From positions 1-36,946 of the forward strand of contig NZ_CAHJWJ010000030.1 of the NCBI RefSeq assembly GCF_903642285.1: a stretch of DNA of 36,946 bases, in the 5' to 3' direction. The DNA is from Sphingomonas bacterium (GTDB taxonomy: Bacteria; Pseudomonadota; Alphaproteobacteria; Sphingomonadales; Sphingomonadaceae). A program made the position numbers and the translations under genes. This document shows, piece by piece, positions 31,511-36,946 of this stretch (the first letter of the stretch is position 1; each line of letters opens with the position of its first letter). The notes under the pieces were generated by a model, which made no database searches, was not told the DNA's origin, and worked only from the letters and a program-made list of their open reading frames with translations.

Positions 31511-32668
31511 CTACGCCCGCACCAGCCCCTCGATCGCCGCCGTTCCCCCGCTCGTCGGGAACAACGCCGCCATCGTCCGCTCGGGATCGGTCGCGAAGTG
31601 GCTTGCCACCGCGCCGCCGATGAACGCGTCGAGCGGCGTGGTCGGCTTCAGGTCGCGGTTCTCGTACAATTGCGATCCCTTCAGGCCCGGCCAGTCCGCC
31701 ACCACACGCCCGCCCTTCACCGCACCGCCGATCAGCATCGCCGAGGTGCCGGTGCCATGATCCGTACCCCCGGTGCCGTTGACCGCGACGGTGCGGCCGA
31801 ACTCGGTCGCCACCAGCACCATCGTATCGTCCCATAGCGGCCCCATCCCGACCTGCAGCGCGGCGATCATCGCGTCGAGGCCCTTCAATTGCTGGCCGAG
31901 CCGCTGGCGCTGCGTCGTGTGCGTGTCCCAGCCGCCGGTCTCGATCATCGCGATCCGCGCGCCGTCCGCGGGGGACAGCAGCTTGGCCGCGAGCGTACCG
32001 GTCGCCGCGGCATTCTGTCCGCCGTTCTGGCCGAGATCGCTGGTCAGCTGGCGAGTCGCCATCGCCTCGCTCCACAGCCCGTGAAGCTGGCTGTCGCCCT
32101 GGTACAGCATCGCCACGCGCTGGAGCAGGTCGTCCGAGGCCGCAGGCAGCGCGCTCGGGGCATAGGATGCGACCTCATGGCTCCCGCGCAGCGCCATCGG
32201 TACCGTAGCGGCGACCGCAATCGCGCGCGCATCCTGGGTCGGGACGACGCCCAGCAGCCGATTGAGCCAGCCGTCGCGCACCTGATACGCCCCCGCCCCA
32301 CCCGTCTCCAGCACGTTCTGTCCGTCGAAATGCGACCGGTCCCGGTAGGGCGAGGCGATGGCGTGCGCGAACAGCGCCTGGCCCTGGCCGTACAGCATTG
32401 CGGTGTGCGCCATCGAGGGGTGGAGCGCGAACATCGCGTCGAGCTTGGCACCGGTCGCGAAATCCTCCGCCAGCGCGCCGCGCTGATGCGTGAAGGCGGA
32501 GTCGCCGACCGGGCCGACGGTGCCCAGACCATCCGCCGCACCGCGCTGGATGATGAAGACGAACCGCTTGGTGGTGGCGGCCTTCGCGAACGCCATGCGC
32601 GGCGCGAAGACGGTGCCCAGCGTCGCCAGCGTGGCGGTCGAGAGGAAGCTACGACGATCGAACATCAT
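31511..32668 (-). CDS. DUF1501 exported protein
   Basis: The 385-residue protein starts MMFDRRSFLSTATLATLGTV, a Tat-type signal (RRSFL) with a cleavage-like site near AFAKA. The body shows the DUF1501 pattern of the alkaline-phosphatase/sulfatase-like superfamily: FVFIIQRGAADGLGTVGPVG, MIETGGWDTHTTQRQRLG, VATEFGRTVAVNGTGGTDHG. Function is unknown; the family is usually paired with DUF1800. It begins directly after the DUF1800 stop. Either of two adjacent ATG codons could start it. Confidence 0.9.
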   Translation of the reverse strand: MMFDRRSFLSTATLATLGTVFAPRMAFAKAATTKRFVFIIQRGAADGLGTVGPVGDSAFTHQRGALAEDFATGAKLDAMFALHPSMAHTAMLYGQGQALFAHAIASPYRDRSHFDGQNVLETGGAGAYQVRDGWLNRLLGVVPTQDARAIAVAATVPMALRGSHEVASYAPSALPAASDDLLQRVAMLYQGDSQLHGLWSEAMATRQLTSDLGQNGGQNAAATGTLAAKLLSPADGARIAMIETGGWDTHTTQRQRLGQQLKGLDAMIAALQVGMGPLWDDTMVLVATEFGRTVAVNGTGGTDHGTGTSAMLIGGAVKGGRVVADWPGLKGSQLYENRDLKPTTPLDAFIGGAVASHFATDPERTMAALFPTSGGTAAIEGLVRA

Positions 32669-34207
32669 CTATCTCCGCATCATTTCGGGGGCGACCAGCA
32701 GGAGTGCCAGCGCCTGGGCAGGACTTTCGGCGCGCGCCAGCGCCTGGGTGGTGGCGGGACTGACCGCGGCGGGGAACAGCGTGGCGGCCAGCGCGCGGGC
32801 GTCGATCGCGGCGGGTGCCTTGGCGGCGAATCGTTCCGCCGCCTCGACCCGGCGCATCACCGCGTCGGGCCCCGCCCAGCTGGCGGCGATGTCGTCATAT
32901 CCGACCGGCTGGCCCGGCTTCCACACCGGCTGGCCGAGCTGGTTCATCAGCCCGACGATGACGCCGGGCTGTACCGTCGTCGCGCCCAGTGCGCGGTAGC
33001 TGGATACGGTCCATTCCCACGGCGTCTTGAATTTCGGCGACGCCTCGACCCATGCCTCGGGCGAGTTCACGATCGCGCGGTAGACGGTAGGCAGGTCGCC
33101 GCCCGACGACAGGAACGCCGCCTGCAGCCGGGCGACCATCGCCGGCGGCGGGGTGTCGCCGGCGAAATGACGCGCCAACTTGGTCGCGATATGGTTGGCG
33201 GTGGCGGGCGCGACCGCGACGTCGTCCAATACTTCCTGCGCCTGGTTCACCCCACTCTTGGCATAGCGCTTGCCCATGACGTGCCGCTCACCGGGCTGAT
33301 GAAGCGCTTCGGCGAACACGAACTGGCCGGGCGTCCCGAAATTGCCGAGCACGCGCGCGCCCGGCCCCTGCCCGATCCCGGCGACCGTCCAGCCCGTCAT
33401 CGCGCGGGCGAATTCGGTTACGTCGGTCTGCGTGTACCCGGACCGCACGCCGAGCGTGTGCAGCTCCAGGATTTCGCGCGCCAGATTCTCGTTCAGCCCG
33501 ACCTTGCGCTTGCCGCGGAACGCGATCCGCTGGCCGAGCGGGCTGTCGGGGCCGACCGACACCGCCTGGTCGAGGTAGATGAGCATCGCCGGATGCCGCT
33601 CCACCGCGGTCAGCATGTCGCGGAAATTGCCGAGCACGTGCGGGCGGATCGCCTCGAACTCCAGCGTGCCCGACAGGCCGATCACCGCCAACTTGTCCGC
33701 CGAAACCGCGAAATGGTTCGCCCAGAAATACACCAGCCGCTCGACGAACGGCGTGTCGGTCGTCAGCGCGGCGATCGCGCGTGCGGCAACCGCGCCAGCG
33801 TAATCTTGGCGACCTTCGCGCTGCGCGAACTGGCGCGCGGCCTTTTGCGCGTCGGTGCGGGGGGTCTTGGCGGGATCGGCGGGGGCCATGCCGGGCGGGA
33901 GCGGCTGGGGCGCGGCGCCGGTCATCTGCGCGCCGGCGGCGGGGGATGGCGGCGTCATCGGTGGAGCAGCCTCGGGCTGGGTTGGTCCGCCCGTCTGCGC
34001 CTGCTGACGAAGTGTACGCTGCTGCTCGAAATAATCGGCGAGTTCGGCAGATACCGCGGCGCTGGTCGGCGCTCCCGCCAACGCGGCAGGCCGCGGCTGG
34101 TAGGCGGCGAACTGCCCGAGCAACCAGGCCTTCGCATCGGTCGGGACCGAATCCCCCGGCCGGCCACCGAGGCCGAAGCGGTTGAGCGCGGTACTGGATG
34201 CCGACAT
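32669..34207 (-). CDS. DUF1800 protein
   Basis: The 512-residue protein has LNRFGLGGRPGD near the N-terminus, LVYFWANHFAVS, LNENLAREILELHTLGVRSG, YTQTDVTEFARAMTGW and HQPGERHVMGKRYAKSG, all typical DUF1800 segments. A proline/glutamine-rich insert lies around residues 85-120. No signal peptide is obvious. It is translated just ahead of DUF1501, and the two probably form one system of unknown role at or beyond the membrane. The ATG at 34207 has AAGGAG upstream. Confidence 0.9.
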   Translation of the reverse strand: MSASSTALNRFGLGGRPGDSVPTDAKAWLLGQFAAYQPRPAALAGAPTSAAVSAELADYFEQQRTLRQQAQTGGPTQPEAAPPMTPPSPAAGAQMTGAAPQPLPPGMAPADPAKTPRTDAQKAARQFAQREGRQDYAGAVAARAIAALTTDTPFVERLVYFWANHFAVSADKLAVIGLSGTLEFEAIRPHVLGNFRDMLTAVERHPAMLIYLDQAVSVGPDSPLGQRIAFRGKRKVGLNENLAREILELHTLGVRSGYTQTDVTEFARAMTGWTVAGIGQGPGARVLGNFGTPGQFVFAEALHQPGERHVMGKRYAKSGVNQAQEVLDDVAVAPATANHIATKLARHFAGDTPPPAMVARLQAAFLSSGGDLPTVYRAIVNSPEAWVEASPKFKTPWEWTVSSYRALGATTVQPGVIVGLMNQLGQPVWKPGQPVGYDDIAASWAGPDAVMRRVEAAERFAAKAPAAIDARALAATLFPAAVSPATTQALARAESPAQALALLLVAPEMMRR

Positions 34208-34318
34208 CGTCCGTCTCCTTCAGCCATTGGCCTATACCGGTATACGCCGAGCCTGTCGCAAGACTATGCCCGAACGATGCCACATGGTCGCAACTCGTCG
34301 CGCCGCCCCGACCATCAC

Positions 34319-34365
34319 GGTTGCAAAAGCTGCATTCGCACCGCGATGGGTTTGCATTTGCAACC
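34319..34365. promoter_or_regulatory. Inverted repeat upstream of the exported-protein gene
   Basis: GGTTGCAAA (34319-34327) is inverted at 34357-34365 with 29 bases between. The right half overlaps TTGCAA (34358-34363), which could be a -35 box with a weak TAAACC 17 bases later. It is about 90-130 bases before the ATG at 34452, within the divergent gap 34208-34451, and may be an operator. Nothing else is seen in that gap. Confidence 0.3.
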
Positions 34366-34451
34366 TATGCTGCGTCGCAATAAACCGACCTTCGAAAGCG
34401 GGAGAGGAAGAACGGGTGCGATCAGCACCGATCTTTCGGGAGTTTTCGATC

Positions 34452-34739
34452 ATGCGCAAGACCAGCATCACCATCGCCGCCGCTATCGCCGTGCTCGGTT
34501 CGACCGTCGCCATGGCGCACGAAGCACCGACGCGTTTCGTTCGCGACGGCGTCACCTACGAATATACCGCCGAACAGCATGGCGCGCGTCAGGTCCTGAT
34601 CGGGCGTAGCCTGCCATCGGGCGAACCCTTCCGCCTCGTCGTCACGAACGGCCATGTCCATGGACTGGTGTCCGGCGTGCAGGTCGCCTTCAACGTGGCG
34701 GATATCGAGCCGACCAATACGCAGATCGCATCGCGCTGA
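34452..34739 (+). CDS. Small exported protein, 95 residues
   Basis: The ATG at 34452 has GGGAG nine bases upstream. The start MRKTSITIAAAIAVLGSTVA followed by MAHEAP is a clear signal peptide with cleavage after AMA. The mature part of about 73 residues has VRDGVTYEYTAEQHGARQVL, then GRSLPSGEPFRLVVTNGHVH, and no cysteine. It looks like a short beta protein of the periplasm. I do not recognise a family. Confidence 0.78.
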   Translation: MRKTSITIAAAIAVLGSTVAMAHEAPTRFVRDGVTYEYTAEQHGARQVLIGRSLPSGEPFRLVVTNGHVHGLVSGVQVAFNVADIEPTNTQIASR

Positions 34740-34747
34740 CTGGCTCG

Positions 34748-34776
34748 CGTCATCCTCGCTTTTCGCGGGGATGACG
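34748..34776. terminator. Hairpin between convergent exported-protein and dgt genes
   Basis: CGTCATCCTCGC (34748-34759) pairs with GCGGGGATGACG (34765-34776) across a T-rich loop, with one T-G pair. It is placed where both transcripts should end. The sequence also resembles a widespread GTCATCCCCGC repeat. Confidence 0.6.
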
Positions 34777-34798
34777 ATGGGCAAGGCTCCGGGGGGAT

Positions 34799-35965
34799 TC
34801 AGAACCCTTCGGGCAAGTCGATCGGGCCGACCTGCTCGCGGTACCGCGCGACGGCGTAGCGATCGGTCATGCCGGCGATGAAGTCGCCGATGTGCCGATC
34901 ACGCGTCACGCGGTCCGCGGGCAGGCGATCGCGCCATTCCGCGGGCATTGCCGACGGATCGGCCCGATAGGCCGCGAACAATCCGCCGACGACGCCGCGC
35001 GCAGCCTCCGCCGCCGCCAGCTGTACCGGATGATGGTACAGGTTCGCGTACATGAACCCTTTCAGATCGCGCTCCTCGATCCGCATCGCGTCCGAAAAGC
35101 CGACCAGTGGCCGACCGGCGTCGCGAACGTCGTCCGCGCTCGTCACGCCGCTTGCCGCGATCCTCGCCCGCGTTTCGGCGATCACATCGTTCACCATCAG
35201 ACCGATCTGCGCACGCACCAGTTCGTGGCCGAGACGTTTGTGCTCGACACCCGGATACCGCCCCTGCGCCGCGGTCCAACCCCGCGCGACGATCGGCACC
35301 GCGCAGAGCTGATCGACGCTCAGCAGCCCGGCACGCAATCCATCGTCGATATCGTGATTGTCGTAGGCGATATCGTCCGCGATCGCCGCGACCTGCGCCT
35401 CCAACGATGCGTGCGTGTCCAGCGCGAGGGGAAAGGCCGCGTCCGCCGCCGCCAGTGCCCAGCCCGGATCGCGCACCGGGCCGTTATGTTTCGCCAGTCC
35501 CTCCAGCGTTTCCCAACCGAGGTTCAGTCCGTCGAACCGCGGGTAAGGGCGCTCGATCGTCATCAGCGTGCGCAGCGTGTGCCCGTTGTGATCGAAGCCC
35601 CCCGCCTCAGCCAGCGCCGCTTTCAGCGCATCCTCGCCGGCATGGCCGAACGGGGGATGCCCGATATCGTGCGCCAGGCACAATGCCTCGGTCAGGTCCT
35701 CGTTCAGCCCAAGCACCCGCGCGATCGTCCGTCCGATCTGCGCGACCTCCAGGCTGTGGGTCAGGCGGACGCGGAAATGATCGCCATCGGGGGCCATGAA
35801 CACCTGCGTCTTGTGGCGCAGGCGGCGAAACGCGATCGAATGGACGATCCGGTCGCGGTCGCGCTGGAAGCCGTCGCGCGGGCCGCGCTCGATCCCGCTT
35901 TGTTCCTCGTGAAGCCGTCCTCTGCTCGCCGCCGGGTCCGAAGCCCAGGGCGCGACCGCCGTCAT
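34799..35965 (-). CDS. dgt: Deoxyguanosinetriphosphate triphosphohydrolase-like protein
   Basis: The HD-domain enzyme removes triphosphate from dGTP or other dNTPs. In 388 residues it has [37 protein letters not shown] (H70), [17 protein letters not shown] (H99, D100, H103) and [13 protein letters not shown], all needed for metal binding. The ATG at 35965 overlaps the SPOR gene stop (ATGA), giving [20 protein letters not shown]. The shorter type-2 dGTPase length fits alphaproteobacteria. Loss of dNTPs is also a known phage-defence action of some family members; nothing here shows that role. Confidence 0.93.
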   Translation of the reverse strand: MTAVAPWASDPAASRGRLHEEQSGIERGPRDGFQRDRDRIVHSIAFRRLRHKTQVFMAPDGDHFRVRLTHSLEVAQIGRTIARVLGLNEDLTEALCLAHDIGHPPFGHAGEDALKAALAEAGGFDHNGHTLRTLMTIERPYPRFDGLNLGWETLEGLAKHNGPVRDPGWALAAADAAFPLALDTHASLEAQVAAIADDIAYDNHDIDDGLRAGLLSVDQLCAVPIVARGWTAAQGRYPGVEHKRLGHELVRAQIGLMVNDVIAETRARIAASGVTSADDVRDAGRPLVGFSDAMRIEERDLKGFMYANLYHHPVQLAAAEAARGVVGGLFAAYRADPSAMPAEWRDRLPADRVTRDRHIGDFIAGMTDRYAVARYREQVGPIDLPEGF

Positions 35966-36946
35966 TCGGCCGGCAGCTTCTCGACCTTCTGACCGGCGTC
36001 GCTGGTAAAGGTGAAGCCGGACACGCCATTTTTCTTGAGCGAATTCACGAACGCACGCGCATCGGCGTCGGTCTTGAACGGCCCCGCCAACACGCGATTG
36101 GTCGCGCGCAACGGCGTCTTCCACCCACCATGGCCGGCAAACACATCGGGGGCTTTCTTCTTCACCGCGGCCCAGGCCTTCGGCAGATCGTCCGCGTTCG
36201 CGCCGCCCGCCACTTGTACCCAGATCCGCGCGGGGTTCGATCGCGCGGCCTTACGCTCGGCAGCGGCCTCCTTGGCCGCTTCCTTATCCGCGGCCGCCTT
36301 CTCCTCGGCGGCCGCCTTCCTAGCGACGATCGCCTTCGTCGCGGCAGCGGCCTTGCGATCCGCGGCCCTGCGTTCGGCCGGGGTCAGGGGTTCGTCGGTG
36401 GGTGCAGGCGTCGGGGCGGTATCGTGACGACCGCGTCCGCTGCGCGTCGGCTTCGCGTCGACGGCGGCGATCTCGCCCGGCGCGGCGTGAGCCGGCCCGG
36501 CGGCATCCAGTTCCGATGCGGGGATCGACAGACCGGCGATGATCCGCGCGAGCACCGCATCCTCGCCATGCGCACGGCGCGCGGTCGTGCGAGGCATGGT
36601 GGCGGCACCGGCAAGCGCGGTGAAGCCCGGCGTCGGCAACGGCGCGGCGCTGACGGGTTCGGGCGTCGGCGCTTTGCGCACAGGTATCGCCTGCACGACC
36701 GCGACCGAGGGCCCGAATACGGGTCCGGGCGGAGCCTGGACCGCCGGTATCGTCATAGGCGCAGGCGTCGCTGCGGCGACCGTCACCGGCGTGGAGGCGA
36801 TCGCACCGGGCGTCGCGGGCGACTCCGCCGCGGCGACAAGCGTTGCCCGAGGGCGCGGCGCGGGTGCCGGGGCAATCGCCGCGGGTGTGCCGGTGTGGAG
36901 CGATGCGGAGCTGCTGTACCAGGCGGTGCGGGCCATCGGGTCGCGC
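35962..36946 (-). CDS. SPOR-domain protein, N-terminal part off the window
   Basis: The frame is open to the right edge, and the first visible residues ([16 protein letters not shown]) read like the end of a repeat or TPR region, so I treat the 5' end as missing rather than starting at the ATG at 36936. Next come long alanine/proline-rich stretches, a charged coiled segment ([20 protein letters not shown]) and a C-terminal SPOR domain ([19 protein letters not shown] to [18 protein letters not shown]). It should bind peptidoglycan. It overlaps dgt by four bases. Confidence 0.82.
   Translation of the reverse strand, partial: RDPMARTAWYSSSASLHTGTPAAIAPAPAPRPRATLVAAAESPATPGAIASTPVTVAAATPAPMTIPAVQAPPGPVFGPSVAVVQAIPVRKAPTPEPVSAAPLPTPGFTALAGAATMPRTTARRAHGEDAVLARIIAGLSIPASELDAAGPAHAAPGEIAAVDAKPTRSGRGRHDTAPTPAPTDEPLTPAERRAADRKAAAATKAIVARKAAAEEKAAADKEAAKEAAAERKAARSNPARIWVQVAGGANADDLPKAWAAVKKKAPDVFAGHGGWKTPLRATNRVLAGPFKTDADARAFVNSLKKNGVSGFTFTSDAGQKVEKLPAE

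Noticed and set aside
31889..34609. Plus-strand open frame of about 900 codons opposite DUF1501/DUF1800
   Set aside because: Same GC-driven antisense effect; both minus-strand genes show family motifs throughout.
34799..35965. dgt as a phage-defence dGTPase
   Set aside because: It lies in a housekeeping context next to a SPOR gene and has normal composition; nothing in the sequence supports a defence role.

Overview
The window is high-GC DNA from an alphaproteobacterium, most likely a member of the Sphingomonadales (Sphingomonas-like). The basis is protein style (UvrA, SdhC, SPOR proteins and a DUF433/DUF5615 pair that look sphingomonad), gene packing with GTGA, ATGA and TGATG stop/start overlaps, and abundant intergenic inverted repeats. 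No RNA gene, insertion sequence or CRISPR array was found.

Left part (1-11 kb) is accessory in character. A minus-strand operon of very small genes (41, 65 and 73 residues, then a helix-turn-helix protein running off the edge) contains a run of hairpins and is preceded by a cloverleaf-like inverted-repeat element at 1297-1400. Next come an orphan antitoxin and, divergently, a visibly AT-rich AIPR-type phage-resistance gene (1865-3592) ending beside a short uvrA-like remnant. The housekeeping gene uvrA follows, coupled to a nucleotidyltransferase-fold protein and a 59-residue protein. A single-chain type ISP/IIG-like restriction-modification enzyme lies at 7862-10951. So defence genes flank uvrA on both sides.

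Middle part (11-27 kb) is a TCA-cycle block on the minus strand: zapE, mdh, an unknown exported protein, sucD, sucA, odhB, lpdA, and sdhC-sdhD-sdhA plus sdhB. Toxin-antitoxin modules are inserted in both groups. A DUF433/DUF5615 pair sits between odhB and lpdA and is translationally coupled. A Phd/RelE pair, a HicAB pair and a ClpP-like protease gene separate sdhA from sdhB. sucC is not beside sucD.

Right part (27-37 kb) is envelope and housekeeping: nagZ, a SPOR protein, argS, a small membrane protein, a DUF1501/DUF1800 pair, a small exported protein, dgt and a second SPOR protein running off the right edge. Paired inverted-repeat elements resembling REPINs occur in at least five intergenic gaps, and several stop codons lie inside hairpins.
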